DNA from: Planctomycetaceae bacterium
Lineage (GTDB): Bacteria > Planctomycetota > Planctomycetia > Pirellulales > Lacipirellulaceae
Length of the DNA: 64,000 bases
NCBI GenBank assembly: GCA_002702655.1
Contig: PABB01000018.1
Coordinates: 1-64,000, forward strand
Direction of reading: 5' to 3'
Shown here: positions 14,370-23,843 of the stretch, piece after piece
Layout of the letters: each line of letters opens with the position of its first letter
Position numbering within the stretch: position 1 is the first letter of the stretch
Program-made: the position numbers and the translations under genes
The notes under the pieces: model-generated
The model's database searches: none
Told to the model about the DNA's origin: nothing
The model's input: only the letters and a program-made list of their open reading frames with translations

Positions 14370-17300
14370 CTACTGAAAGTGAAACCAGATCGCTCCGCTG
14401 TAGGAGCCGCTGACGGTTGCGGGCTGACTTTGCGGTCCGAGTTGTGAAGCGGCGGTGAACTTGGTGCCGATCGCAGGGATCTCATGCAGAACCGAGAGGT
14501 CGCCATTGGGAAAGCTGATCGCCGTGTTCATCTGCAACGCCTGGGGCGGCGTCGTCGGTTTGAGGCGTTGCACGTACAGCTCGGTGTCCTCTGGTACGAC
14601 GGTGAGTTTGCCGCCGCCGGTCAGGTTGAGCGTCATCCAACGGACGCCGGCAAAGAACCCGCGAAACTCCGGGTATTGCCAGCCCTGCCAGCCGGTCACG
14701 GTGTCGTTGGCCTCAGCTTCCCACACGCCGAGCGTACCGCCCACTTGGCGGTTTTGCCACACGCGATACGGGCCGATGCCGAGCCAGCGTGAGCCGATCA
14801 CGGCCTCCGGCGGCAGGTCGAACGTGACGCCCGCGAATGTCGCGTCGCCGTTTGCTTCGTAGCTGTACTGAAGCCGAAACCATCCGCCTTCCGCGGCGGA
14901 CCACGTGACCGACTCCAGACGCCCCGCGGCGGCATCTGGGGCGTCTGCTGCTGCCAGTGCGAGTCGTGGCCCACCCGTGAGCGGGTAAGTTCTCGCGCCG
15001 CGTATCACAGACCGAATCGTTCGTCCGTCGGCGTCGAGCGTCAACGTGACATCGCCCGAGCTGAGTGCCACCGCGTCCCCAGCCGGCTTGGTTTCCGGCA
15101 GCGCCGGCCGCAGGTTGTGCAGCGGCCAGACCCACCTGCCGACGTCCCGCCCGCTGAAGTCCGTCACGGTCACGGCCAGCGCATTGGCCGCCGCCTCGCG
15201 CGGCAGGTTCAACGTCAACGCGCCGGTATCGCCCGGCGCGACATCGGGCGACTTGGCCTTCCCTTGTGCGATGACCTCAGCGTCGGCGGCCCCGTCATCC
15301 CAGCCGGGGAAACGCAGTAGTTCCCAGCGGAATACGACATCGCGCAAGTTCGTGAAATCATAGGCATTGGCAATCGGCAGGACGCCGGCGAAGTCGGGCG
15401 GCAGCATAGCGTCGAATTGCACCGGCGAGTAAATGCTTCGCACGGCGTCGAAGCTGCCTTCGCGCTCGTGGCGGGGACCAACCAGTCCGTCCGGCGCCAA
15501 GTTGCCCGCAACATCAATGAACGACTCGCCGTCGTCGCCCGTTCGCAGGACGCCTTCGTCGGCGAGTACCCACAGAAAGCCGCCGACGCCCATGGGGCTG
15601 GACGTGATTGCATCCCAGTAGTCGCGCAGGCCCGCGCCGTGGCCGCCATCGTACAGGCCGTGTAGAAACTCAGTCGGCATGACCAGATCCTTGCCGGCAA
15701 GCATCCGCTGGAGTTGATCGAAGTTGGGATAGTGCCTGGTGTTCACGCCGCCAAAGACGGACTCGCCCCGCCAGAACCCTGGGTACGTGTGCAGCAGCGG
15801 CCGGTCCTGCAGGTCCCACTGTGCGAAGTCGTCGTTGAGCTCGTCGTTCCAGCCCCCCTCGTTCCCGTTGGACCAGAAGATGATGCTCGGGTGGTTGCGG
15901 TCGCGCACCACCATCTCGCGCACCAACGGTTCTCCGGCCGCGGTCGAGTAGCTGTCCTGCCAGCCCGGCAATTCGTCGATCACATACAGACCCAATTCGT
16001 CCGCCGCTTCCAGAAACGCCGGGTCGGGAGGATAGTGACTCGTCCGGACCGCGTTGCAGTTCAGTTCTTTGAGCAGTTCAGCATCCTCGCGGTTCTGATC
16101 GACCGAGAGTGCGCGGCCCGATTCAGGGCGAAAGCTGTGGCGGTTGACGCCCTTGAGCGTGATGCGGCGGCCGTTGACGAAAATGCCGTCGCCCTGACGA
16201 ACCTCGATCGTGCGAAAGCCGAACCGCTCGCTCGACTCGTGCAGCACCGTGTCATGGCTCACCAACCGAAACCGGGCTGTGTACAGCGAGGGCGTTTCCG
16301 CCGTCCAGGGGCGAACGGACGCCACGTCGGCCGATATCTGGATCGTCATCGGCTTCTCGGCGCCGGCCGTCACGTCGGACGCGGCCGTGGCGACGCTTTC
16401 GCCGTGGTCATCCACGATCTCCAACATCACCGCGGACGCCGTGGGAGCCTCCTCGGCGTTCACGAAGACCTCGGCGCGAAACGAACCGTCCGCCTGAGCG
16501 TCAATCGCCACGTTTTCGATGAACTCTGCGGGCACGGTTTCCAGCCACACGGGACGGAATATGCCGCCAAAGACCCAATAGTCGGCGCGCCGTTCGGCCT
16601 CATTGACTGACGGATCTTCCGACTCTTTCGCAACGAGCACCTCCAACATGTTGTCGCTGCCGTCGCGTCGCAGGAGTTCCGTCACCTCGTAGCGAAACTC
16701 GCAGAACCCGCCGCGATGTACCGGACCGACGAGTTGGCCGTTGAGCTTCGCTTGCGCATCAGTCATCGCGCCGCCGAAGACCAGGAACGTCCGACGGTTC
16801 TCGGTCTGCTCGGGCGTGGCGAATTCATGCCGGTAGAGCCCCTGCTCGCGGAGTCGCGCGGGCCGATCGTGTCCGTAGTTGAGCGTGCCAAAGCTCTGCA
16901 TATCCCAGAGCGAGGGTACCGGAATCGTGGACCACTGGCCGCTGTTGCGGCCGGCCGTGCAGAAGAACTCCCACTCGACCGCCGACGCGGCATCTTCTCC
17001 GGAGAGGTAAGTCCGCTGCGTTCTCGCCGCGGGCGATGATTCTGCGGTTTCGAATTGGCCGCCGTAGAACGCGGCGAACAGGGCATGCGCCTGCGGGTCG
17101 TACGCCTTCAGGCCCTCGGGACCGTTGCTTGGCTTCTCTCCGTCCATACTCAGGTCGCCATGGGCGCCGAAATACCACATGGAGAGTTCCGCGAAGAACT
17201 CGTCGGGATTGCTGCCGGCGTACGAGCCCTGCCAGCGGCCCATGGCGAGCGAACGCTTGTATTGGGCATCGAACAGCGCCCGCGTCGACGGCTTCATCCC

Positions 17301-17912
17301 GTAATTACGCACCGCGTGAGCGAACTCGTGCACGCAGATGTCGCGTCCGCGGTAACGATCTTCTGACAAGCGGAGCAGATTCTCTTCGCCGCACGAAACC
17401 AACCGTCCGCCCATGCCGCGGGTCCGCTCGTCGCGTGTCAGCCCGTTGTATTCCGGCAACCGACGCCCCTTGTCGTGGCGCCATTCGGGCAAGTCCGTGG
17501 TCACTTGGGCACGTCCGATGATGTGCAGTTCCACGCCCGCAGCGACCAGACGCCGCGTGATCCCGGGAAGTTCGCCGAGCATGGCGTCCAGTCGATCATG
17601 GGCTTCGTAGAATGCCTCGTCGACGACGACATCCGATGCTTTGACGGGAAGGCCTTCGTAGACCAACTGCTTCGAAAAGAAATCCTGCTGCGGAGGAGAA
17701 ATCGCTGTGATCGGCGGCCTGGGCGATTCGGCCGACGTCAAAGCGCCCGCGGCGAATGGCGCAACGGCGTCCTGAGCAATGACGCAATCCGGAGAGGGGC
17801 CGAGCACCGCGAAGAGCCCCATCGCCAAGGAAGTCATGTGCGACGGAAGAGAACTCTTCACAGCGTTCTGTGATTGCATATGCTCGATCCACCAATGAAA
17901 GAGGAGAAACAC
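14370..17912 (-). CDS. Secreted glycoside hydrolase family 2 enzyme with N-terminal HExxH metallopeptidase-like domain (1180 aa)
   Basis: After a signal-like N-terminus (cleavage probably near residue 47), residues 75-290 form a gluzincin-type domain with HEFAH (195-199) and a downstream EFFAE (238-242). This is the zinc site layout of anthrax-lethal-factor-like (M34) peptidases. The GH2 part follows: sugar-binding jelly-roll about 310-460, immunoglobulin-like domain about 465-570, and a TIM barrel from about 575. The TIM barrel has the 'GVNRHSF' signature, proposed acid/base E685 in SNGNEGGW and nucleophile E748 in MPTEFLHG. The C-terminal 330 residues are beta-rich, as in large beta-galactosidases. 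The GH2 part would hydrolyse beta-linked sugars outside the cytoplasm. I know of no such fusion. The frame is uninterrupted, so assembly chimerism is unlikely. ATG 17879 is an alternative start. Confidence 0.85.
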   Translation of the reverse strand: MFLLFHWWIEHMQSQNAVKSSLPSHMTSLAMGLFAVLGPSPDCVIAQDAVAPFAAGALTSAESPRPPITAISPPQQDFFSKQLVYEGLPVKASDVVVDEAFYEAHDRLDAMLGELPGITRRLVAAGVELHIIGRAQVTTDLPEWRHDKGRRLPEYNGLTRDERTRGMGGRLVSCGEENLLRLSEDRYRGRDICVHEFAHAVRNYGMKPSTRALFDAQYKRSLAMGRWQGSYAGSNPDEFFAELSMWYFGAHGDLSMDGEKPSNGPEGLKAYDPQAHALFAAFYGGQFETAESSPAARTQRTYLSGEDAASAVEWEFFCTAGRNSGQWSTIPVPSLWDMQSFGTLNYGHDRPARLREQGLYRHEFATPEQTENRRTFLVFGGAMTDAQAKLNGQLVGPVHRGGFCEFRYEVTELLRRDGSDNMLEVLVAKESEDPSVNEAERRADYWVFGGIFRPVWLETVPAEFIENVAIDAQADGSFRAEVFVNAEEAPTASAVMLEIVDDHGESVATAASDVTAGAEKPMTIQISADVASVRPWTAETPSLYTARFRLVSHDTVLHESSERFGFRTIEVRQGDGIFVNGRRITLKGVNRHSFRPESGRALSVDQNREDAELLKELNCNAVRTSHYPPDPAFLEAADELGLYVIDELPGWQDSYSTAAGEPLVREMVVRDRNHPSIIFWSNGNEGGWNDELNDDFAQWDLQDRPLLHTYPGFWRGESVFGGVNTRHYPNFDQLQRMLAGKDLVMPTEFLHGLYDGGHGAGLRDYWDAITSSPMGVGGFLWVLADEGVLRTGDDGESFIDVAGNLAPDGLVGPRHEREGSFDAVRSIYSPVQFDAMLPPDFAGVLPIANAYDFTNLRDVVFRWELLRFPGWDDGAADAEVIAQGKAKSPDVAPGDTGALTLNLPREAAANALAVTVTDFSGRDVGRWVWPLHNLRPALPETKPAGDAVALSSGDVTLTLDADGRTIRSVIRGARTYPLTGGPRLALAAADAPDAAAGRLESVTWSAAEGGWFRLQYSYEANGDATFAGVTFDLPPEAVIGSRWLGIGPYRVWQNRQVGGTLGVWEAEANDTVTGWQGWQYPEFRGFFAGVRWMTLNLTGGGKLTVVPEDTELYVQRLKPTTPPQALQMNTAISFPNGDLSVLHEIPAIGTKFTAASQLGPQSQPATVSGSYSGAIWFHFQ

Positions 17913-18095
17913 GAGAGAACGAATTGCCGTTTGAGTTCAATCGGTACGGATGGGTTGCTCATCAGCAGCAGGGCTACGGCGGCGAACGCACTGTCAAGAT
18001 TCGTCTCGGCGTTTCGCCTTGGTTCTGATTGCGGCGGACAGACCTGTCGACGAAAGCGAGTCCGGGAGAAGCAACGCGTCAATTGATCCACTTCG

Positions 18096-18992
18096 TCACG
18101 CGGACGTCGCGGCGGCGAGTGCGGCGACGTCCTGCCGCGGCGGCGCCCCGAAGAGCCGCCGGTACTCGCGGCCAAACTGCGACGGGCTCTCGTAACCGAC
18201 GGAGTACGCGGCCTCGGCGGCTTCCAGCCCGTCGCTGAACATCATCCGCCGGGCTTCCTGCAATCGCAAGCGTTTTTGGTACTGCAGTGGACTCAGCCCC
18301 GTGAGGGCTTTGAAGTGCTGATGCAATGCCGACTGGCTTAGCCCCATTTGATCGGCCAAACGATCGATGCGAATCGGCTCGGCAAAATGCTCTCTCAGCC
18401 AACGAATAATGTGAGCGATCCGCTGGGCCGGCGTACCAGGCGCGGCGATCTGACGCAGGCGCGCGCCTTGCGGACCGTTGAGCAGGCGATACGTAATCTC
18501 ACGCAGCACGAGCGGCGACAAAGCGACGATGTCGTTGGGACGATCAAGCAGTTGCACCAGGCGCGTGATTGCGTCCAGCAACGCGGGTTCGACCGGCGTG
18601 ACGCCGATCCCGCGTGAAGGAGCGCTACGGAGAGTCGCAGCCGCCCCGTTGGCCAGCAGGTCGCCGACGTCGGCCGAGTCGATTTGAATCACGGCCACGA
18701 GGCAAGGCTTTGCGGCGGAAGCCTCCACGACCCGGGACGTCGCAGGCAGGTCGACCGACACGAGCAGCGAGTGCGCGGGATCGTAGTGGTAGGCTTCGCC
18801 CTCGACGATCACTTCCTTCGCGCCCTGGACCACGACGCACAAACTGGGCAAGTACACGACGGCGTCGCTGACCGTCGGCTTCGAGGATCGATACAGCGAG
18901 AGCCTGGGGATCCGCGTGTCGCAGGACCCTTCGCTGCGGGCATGGCGCTGCACCGCACCAGCTAGCTCTTTCAAGCGGGCGTGGCTCATCAA
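18096..18992 (-). CDS. AraC-family transcriptional regulator (298 aa)
   Basis: The N-terminal half (about 20-170) is the AraC_N type cupin-like sensor: LPSLCVVVQGAKEVIVEGEAYHYDPAHSLLVSVDLP is the standard beginning. The C-terminal 100 residues hold two helix-turn-helices, with DRLADQMGLSQSALHQHFKALTGLSPLQYQKRLRLQEAR as the family signature. It is encoded divergently from the SDR-cupin-SDR genes, 221 bp apart, and probably controls them in response to a small, perhaps aldehyde- or ketone-like ligand, as in similar AraC_N/oxidoreductase pairs. Start: two adjacent ATGs (18992, 18989). Confidence 0.9.
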   Translation of the reverse strand: MMSHARLKELAGAVQRHARSEGSCDTRIPRLSLYRSSKPTVSDAVVYLPSLCVVVQGAKEVIVEGEAYHYDPAHSLLVSVDLPATSRVVEASAAKPCLVAVIQIDSADVGDLLANGAAATLRSAPSRGIGVTPVEPALLDAITRLVQLLDRPNDIVALSPLVLREITYRLLNGPQGARLRQIAAPGTPAQRIAHIIRWLREHFAEPIRIDRLADQMGLSQSALHQHFKALTGLSPLQYQKRLRLQEARRMMFSDGLEAAEAAYSVGYESPSQFGREYRRLFGAPPRQDVAALAAATSA

Positions 18993-19213
18993 ACGTCTCC
19001 TGCGGGGGATTGGCCCAGTCTACACGTCAGGCGGCGTCGATGGCAGCCGCCGCCTTGAGAAGCCTGGAGGAATAGGCTATCGAGCCGCAGGAATGCGATA
19101 TCGGTCGCCCGCGGCGCAGGCGTATTATTTCATCGCAACGCAGCCGCGGGCACACCTTGGTCCGCCCGCGGGCTCCCGCACTCGCCACGACCTCCAATCA
19201 AAGGACAACTCCC
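18993..19213. promoter_or_regulatory. Divergent promoter region
   Basis: This 221-bp gap separates the AraC-type regulator (minus) from the first SDR gene (plus), so it must hold both promoters and probably the regulator's sites. I see no convincing -35/-10 pair. An AAGGA ribosome-binding site lies just before 19214. Confidence 0.45.
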
Positions 19214-19957
19214 ATGTCAGAGAATATCGCAGGAAAAGTCGTTGTCATCACGGGCGCCAGCAGCGGGCTGGGCGAGGCAGCGGCTCGTCACCTGGCGGGC
19301 CGCGGAGCGATCGTCGTGCTCGGCGCCCGGCGGGCAGACCGCATCAACGCCCTGGCCAGCGAACTGGGCGGCGACGGCAAGGCCCTGGCGGTCGAGACCG
19401 ACGTGACCGATCCGGCCCAGGTGAAGCGACTGGCCGACGCCGCCGTCGAGCGATTCGGCCGCATCGACGTGATGATCAACAACGCCGGCCTGATGCAACA
19501 GTCGCCGCTGGAAGCGCTGAAGATCGACGAGTGGGACAACATGATCGACGTCAACGTCAAAGGCGTCCTGTACGGCATCGCGGCCGCGCTGCCGCATATG
19601 AAAACGCAGCAGGCTGGCCACATCATCAACGTCTCGTCGGTGGCCGGACACAAAGTGATGCCTGCGGGGGCCGTGTACTGCGCGACCAAGCACGCGGTGC
19701 GCGCGATTTCTGAAGGCCTGCGGAGCGAGGTCAAACCGTACAACCTGCGAACCACGATCATTTCGCCCGGCGCCGTGGACACCGAACTGCCGACGCACAT
19801 CACACACGAGCAGTCGCATGAAGGCATCAACGAGTACTACGAGAATGTCGCGATCGCTCCCGAGTCGTTCGCACGAGCCGTGGCCTTTGCAATCGAGCAA
19901 CCCGAGGACGTCGACATCAACGAGATCCTGTTCCGGCCGACCAAGCAGGAGCTGTGA
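19214..19957 (+). CDS. Short-chain dehydrogenase/reductase (247 aa)
   Basis: This is a classical SDR with a Rossmann fold. The cofactor motif TGASSGLG is at 13-20, D64 lies in the adenine pocket, NNAG is at 89-92, and the catalytic Ser141/142, Tyr155 and Lys159 are in order. The A-R-R after the second strand (about 38-40) favours NADP(H). The length is typical. It resembles YdfG/SDR family oxidoreductases that act on hydroxy acids or small carbonyls; the substrate is unknown. An AAGGA ribosome-binding site precedes ATG 19214. It is first in an apparent operon with a cupin and a second SDR, opposite an AraC regulator. Confidence 0.9.
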   Translation: MSENIAGKVVVITGASSGLGEAAARHLAGRGAIVVLGARRADRINALASELGGDGKALAVETDVTDPAQVKRLADAAVERFGRIDVMINNAGLMQQSPLEALKIDEWDNMIDVNVKGVLYGIAAALPHMKTQQAGHIINVSSVAGHKVMPAGAVYCATKHAVRAISEGLRSEVKPYNLRTTIISPGAVDTELPTHITHEQSHEGINEYYENVAIAPESFARAVAFAIEQPEDVDINEILFRPTKQEL

Positions 19958-20064
19958 TCGTGTTTGTGCCGCTGACGCAACGATCAGCCGCTGCAACGAC
20001 TTGGCTTGCAGCGGTCGTGAGCGCTCAAATGAGTTTGACAACAACCATCGAAAAGGACTCCGAT

Positions 20065-20460
20065 ATGCAAATCACCCGCCTCGGTTCGCAAGCTTCCCAC
20101 CCCGGCCCGGCTGACTGGTTCACCGGCCAGACGCGGATCGATCCCCTGTTTCAAGCCCCCGACCCGGCTCGCGTCGCCGGTGCGACCGTGACCTTCGAGC
20201 CGGGCGCCCGCACCGCCTGGCATACCCATCCGTTGGGCCAAACGATCATCGTGACCTCAGGCGTCGGTTGGGCGCAGTGCGAAGGCGAACCCGTTGAAGA
20301 AATCCGCCCCGGCGACGTTGTTTGGTTCCCGCCCGGCGTGAAGCACTGGCACGGCGCCAGTCCGACCGTGGCGATGACGCACATCGCGATCCAAGAGGCG
20401 CTCGACGGCAAGGCCGTCGATTGGCTGGACCGCGTCACCGACGAGCAGTATCGCCGTTGA
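20065..20460 (+). CDS. Cupin-domain protein (131 aa)
   Basis: This is a single small beta-barrel of the cupin superfamily. The first cupin motif is [20 protein letters not shown], with H53 and H55 as metal ligands. The second is [15 protein letters not shown], with H94 and H96. It is close to the 'carboxymuconolactone decarboxylase-associated' or (R)-mandelonitrile-lyase-like cupins often found with SDRs under AraC control. The exact reaction is not evident. ATG 20065 has an AAAGGA ribosome-binding site. It lies 107 bp after the first SDR and 46 bp before the second. Confidence 0.85.
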   Translation: MQITRLGSQASHPGPADWFTGQTRIDPLFQAPDPARVAGATVTFEPGARTAWHTHPLGQTIIVTSGVGWAQCEGEPVEEIRPGDVVWFPPGVKHWHGASPTVAMTHIAIQEALDGKAVDWLDRVTDEQYRR

Positions 20461-20506
20461 TGTTGCAGTTCTCAGCATCATGCAATGATGAACGGAGCGT
20501 TTTCCG

Positions 20507-21220
20507 ATGAGCAGCAATTCGGCAGAAAAAGTCGCGTTGGTCACCGGCGCCAACCGCGGCATGGGGCTGGAGGCCGCGCGGCAACTCGCAGCTCGCGGAT
20601 ACCACGTCGTGGCGGCCGTCAGGGATGAAGCGTCAGGCCGCCAGGCCGTCCGCGAGATTCAGGCCGCAGGAGGCCGGGCGTCTGTTCTATCGATGGATGT
20701 GAGCAGTTCGGACAGCATCGCCCGGGCGGTCGAACAACTCCATGCCTTCGCGGATCGCTTGGACGTACTGATCAACAACGCGGGCATTTATCCCGACGAG
20801 GGGCTGTCCATTCTCACCCTCCCCAGAGTGCAACTGGCCAGGACGTTGGCAACGAATACGATCGGACCGCTCGAGGTCACGCAGGCCTGTCTGCCGCTGC
20901 TGCGCCGCGCTCGCCAGGCGCGGGTGATCAATATTTCCAGCGGGTACGGGCAGTTGAGCGGACTGTCGGCAGATGTGCCCAGTTATTGCTTGTCAAAACT
21001 GGCGCTCAACGGGCTGACCATCATGCTGGCCGACGCGCTGCGCAAAGACCAAATCGCCGTCAACGCGGTTTGCCCGGGATGGGTGCGAACCGACATGGGG
21101 GGCGCCGGTGCAACGCTCTCGGTCGAAGAAGGCGTCGACACCGCAATCTGGCTCGCCACCGAAGCCCCACAGGAAGCCACGGGTCATCTCTTTCGAAATC
21201 GACAAGAGGTCGATTGGTGA
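20507..21220 (+). CDS. Short-chain dehydrogenase/reductase, carbonyl-reductase-like (237 aa)
   Basis: This is a Rossmann-fold oxidoreductase with TGANRGMG (13-20), NNAG (90-93), Ser144/145, Tyr160 and Lys164. The TGANRG form and the short C-terminus (CPGWVRTDMGG, then a 'GHLFRNRQEVDW' end) match the carbonyl-reductase-like SDR group, which reduces ketones with NADPH. It is the last gene of the AraC-linked operon and shares only the fold with the first SDR. Confidence 0.9.
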   Translation: MSSNSAEKVALVTGANRGMGLEAARQLAARGYHVVAAVRDEASGRQAVREIQAAGGRASVLSMDVSSSDSIARAVEQLHAFADRLDVLINNAGIYPDEGLSILTLPRVQLARTLATNTIGPLEVTQACLPLLRRARQARVINISSGYGQLSGLSADVPSYCLSKLALNGLTIMLADALRKDQIAVNAVCPGWVRTDMGGAGATLSVEEGVDTAIWLATEAPQEATGHLFRNRQEVDW

Positions 21221-22062
21221 ATGCGTGCGGCGAGGCGCTGGCCGTCGCATCGATGCCGACCAGTCTCTCGCCCTCGCCCACGGTTCCCTCTGAGTTTGCG
21301 TCTGGGGGCTCCGCCGCTCTGAAAGCTTGCGGCAGTTTGCCGCTAAGCAGGCATCACCTGGCTCACTCATGGGCATTCGGCGTTGGGGATAAGAACGTCG
21401 CTGGTCATGACGCACGCTGCTGAACTGCAGGTCCGTAGTGCTCCGGCAGTTCAGGGTGCATGGTACGCCGAAAATCGAGATTGCATCCCAGGCACACGGT
21501 CGGGGCCGCCTCTCGCCCGATCGAGTTCGGAGAGTTTCGAAAGGCGCTGCGGGTCGGGTATGGGGAATCGGTTCATCCTTAAATGCCTTGAGAATTCCCT
21601 GCTCTTGTCAGGAAGTCCGGGGACTTCACTCCCGACGGCGCGAGCGCCGGGCGCGCCGTTCTCGCAGGAAACCGCGAGTCTTCCACGGGGTACACGGCGA
21701 CCGACCAGCGGAATCGGCGAGGCAAATTCGGATTTCAAGGACTCCAATCGCCGGCTGATTGACCGATCGAGGCGTGCGACCTTCATGAAGACACCGGTTC
21801 GCTGGGTTCGCCGGCGGGGGCGCGGCCGGAACGCAACTTCGGCTGCATCAATAGCTGTCGAATCGCTCGGGCGGGCAGGCCGCAAAGTAGCACTCAGTCG
21901 ACCGTCCGACGACCACGCTGCGCTCAGGGCGATCGGGCCGTAGCGCCGGCGGCGTCCAGACGGCGTCACTTTCGTCGCGTCTGAATGGTTCGAACCTTTG
22001 GCACACGGGATGCACCCATATCGACGCGATCCAACCCAATTCTCACCCCGCACGAGACACCA
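21221..22062. other. Intergenic stretch without recognisable gene
   Basis: About 840 bp. Open frames here have low-complexity Arg/Ser-rich translations and no domain signature. I see no RNA gene or convincing terminator. Confidence 0.5.
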
Positions 22063-22233
22063 ATGAACCGTCTGACACGCCACTTCTGCTACATGACCGT
22101 GATGGCCGCCGGCTTGGCGACCGGGTGCGACCAGAAGGAAGACGTCCTGGAGATCGAGACCCCCGGAGCGGAGGTCGATGTCGAACGGGACACGGAAACT
22201 GGCGAAGTGGAAATCGACGTCGACGAGAAGTAG
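22063..22233 (+). CDS. Small probable lipoprotein (56 aa)
   Basis: This short secreted protein has a basic start (MNRLTRHF), a hydrophobic segment and a lipobox-like ATGC, with Cys24 as the likely lipidated residue. The mature part of about 33 residues is strongly acidic (Glu/Asp/Val repeats such as EVDVERDTETGEVEIDVDEK). Small acidic lipoproteins of this kind are frequent in Planctomycetota and have no known function. ATG 22063 is chosen because it places the signal sequence correctly; the frame is open further upstream. Confidence 0.55.
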   Translation: MNRLTRHFCYMTVMAAGLATGCDQKEDVLEIETPGAEVDVERDTETGEVEIDVDEK

Positions 22234-22243
22234 GCAACTGGCC

Positions 22244-22432
22244 ATGCTCCCGATTTGTACACTTCTGGCAGCCAAAATCCGGGACAGTCGGCAGCGTGCT
22301 GACGATCCGGCCGCAGGGCCGCGGCGCGTTGGTGCGAGTGGGGACTTCTTCGCGGGCAGCGTTTCCTCGTTGGTTCTCGCCGTTGCCATGTACGCCGTCG
22401 TGACGTGGTGGGTGCTGGGCCTGGGCGCCTAG
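22244..22432 (+). CDS. Possible small membrane protein (62 aa)
   Basis: The frame starts 10 bp after the lipoprotein stop. The product has a basic, Ala/Gly-rich first half and one C-terminal membrane helix (LVLAVAMYAVVTWWVLGLG). The close spacing suggests a two-gene unit. The evidence is weak because a GC-rich frame of this size could be chance, and the function is unknown. Confidence 0.3.
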   Translation: MLPICTLLAAKIRDSRQRADDPAAGPRRVGASGDFFAGSVSSLVLAVAMYAVVTWWVLGLGA

Positions 22433-22669
22433 CTTCTGGGCGCATCAAGTTGGCTTTCCAGCAAGCGTGACGCTTCTTCTCCACGCCCGAAATGTCGCGA
22501 CACCCCGCTGTACTCGTAGTGCGATATTCTCAGTGCATCGGCAATTTGCGCGCTCCGCAAAGGCAAACGTTCGCCGGCTAGCCCGCTTGCCAGATGATTT
22601 GCCGGCTGTCCCGCTTGTCATACAATCAGCGGAAACGCTTACGCAGTCGAGTGTTGAGGAGCGTGCGAA

Positions 22670-22849
22670 GTGATCGAGAAAATGATCGAGACGAAGGACG
22701 AACAAGGCCACGTCGTCATTGTGGAACGCGACGGGCAAACGTATCGCGTCCGGGAAACGACCGAGCAACTGACGAAGTTGCCCGACGGCCGTCTGCAGCA
22801 TCCGGCGACCAAGCGAATTTACGCGCCCACGACGCCTCAGCATGGGTAG
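22670..22849 (+). CDS. Small hypothetical protein, GTG start (59 aa)
   Basis: A GAGGAG ribosome-binding site is followed at good spacing by GTG 22670; an ATG lies at 22682. The product (start VIEKMIETKDEQGHVVIVE) is charged and soluble, probably a small beta-meander with GHVVIVERDGQTYRV and LPDGRLQHPATKRIY. It has no known domain. The TAG stop lies in a GGGTAG, the same hexamer that ends two other genes in this window where REP sequences abut. It converges on the zinc metallopeptidase gene, with 27 bp between stops. Confidence 0.5.
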   Translation: MIEKMIETKDEQGHVVIVERDGQTYRVRETTEQLTKLPDGRLQHPATKRIYAPTTPQHG

Positions 22850-22876
22850 CCGACCCGACGGCGGAGGCAAGCCGCG

Positions 22877-23740
22877 CTACAGGTCACGGACTTCGAACGT
22901 GTTGCCGCCGGCCATGTCGCCGCTCTGCAGGCCTTTGTAAAACCACTCCACGCGTTGCTCTGACGTGCCGTGGGTGAACGACTCGGGCACGACGTAGCCC
23001 TGCGTCTGGCGCTGCAGTCGGTCGTCGCCGATGGCCGCGGCGGCGTTGAGCGCCTCCTTGATGTCATTGGGCTCCAGGATCTGCCAGTTCTTCTGCGCGT
23101 GATGCGCCCATACGCCGGCCAGATAATCCGCCTGCAGTTCCAACCGTACCGAGAGCCGGTTGTATTCGACCTTGTTGAGTTGACCTTGCTGAGCGTGAAC
23201 CTGATCGGTAATGCCCAGCAGATTCTGCACGTGGTGGCCGATCTCGTGAGCGACGACGTAGGCCCGTGCGAAGTCGCCGGGGGCTTTGAACCGCTGTTCC
23301 ATTTCGTCGAAGAACGACAGGTCGAGATAAACCTTCTGATCCAACGGGCAGTAGAACGGCCCCGTCGCCGCGCTCGCGAAGCCGCAGGCCGACTGAACGC
23401 GCTGCGTGAACAGGACCAACGTCGGCTCGCGATAGCCGGCGCCCCGCTGGTTGAACAACTCGTTCCACACGTCCTCGGTGTCTGCCAGCACGACGCGGAC
23501 AAACCGGGCCATTTCCTGTTCGGCCGGGCTGAACTGCTGGTCGCCCGCGGGGGCTTGTCGGCCTTGTCCCTGCTCCAGGCCCTCGACCAACTTGGCGGCT
23601 TGCCGCGGGTCGCCGCCCAGCAGGGTAAAGACGATCACGACGATCAGGCCAATCAACCCGCCGCCCAGCCCCATCGCTCGTCCCGACACCCGCCGGCGGT
23701 CCTCGACGTTGGTGCTTTCGCGACGACCTTCAGTCCTCAT
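22877..23740 (-). CDS. Neutral zinc metallopeptidase, YpfJ/PF04228 family (287 aa)
   Basis: This is a membrane-anchored metallopeptidase of the Zn_peptidase (YpfJ) family. One N-terminal transmembrane helix (about 23-42, GLGGGLIGLIVVIVFTLLGG) is followed by a Gln-rich linker and an external catalytic domain. The zinc site HEIGHH is at 165-170. The family features CGFASAATGPFYCP and KVYLDLSFFDEM precede it, and ELQADYLAGVWAH, carrying the likely third ligand, follows. The length matches the family. ATG 23740 gives the family's usual start, with GGAG upstream; the frame's extension to 23842 is not supported. The physiological substrate is unknown. Confidence 0.93.
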   Translation of the reverse strand: MRTEGRRESTNVEDRRRVSGRAMGLGGGLIGLIVVIVFTLLGGDPRQAAKLVEGLEQGQGRQAPAGDQQFSPAEQEMARFVRVVLADTEDVWNELFNQRGAGYREPTLVLFTQRVQSACGFASAATGPFYCPLDQKVYLDLSFFDEMEQRFKAPGDFARAYVVAHEIGHHVQNLLGITDQVHAQQGQLNKVEYNRLSVRLELQADYLAGVWAHHAQKNWQILEPNDIKEALNAAAAIGDDRLQRQTQGYVVPESFTHGTSEQRVEWFYKGLQSGDMAGGNTFEVRDL

Positions 23741-23843
23741 GGTGGGGGCTCCAAGTGCAAATGGGGGCGGCAACGCCAGTTCAGTTTGCCGCAGCGAGGG
23801 GCAAAGTGGCGCCGGACCGCATTTTCGCCGAAACGGGCGCAAT

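Noticed and set aside
21451-22389. A 312-codon minus-strand frame in the gap after the SDR operon
   Set aside because: Low-complexity translation without domain, signal peptide or ribosome-binding site. It overlaps the small lipoprotein frame on the other strand.
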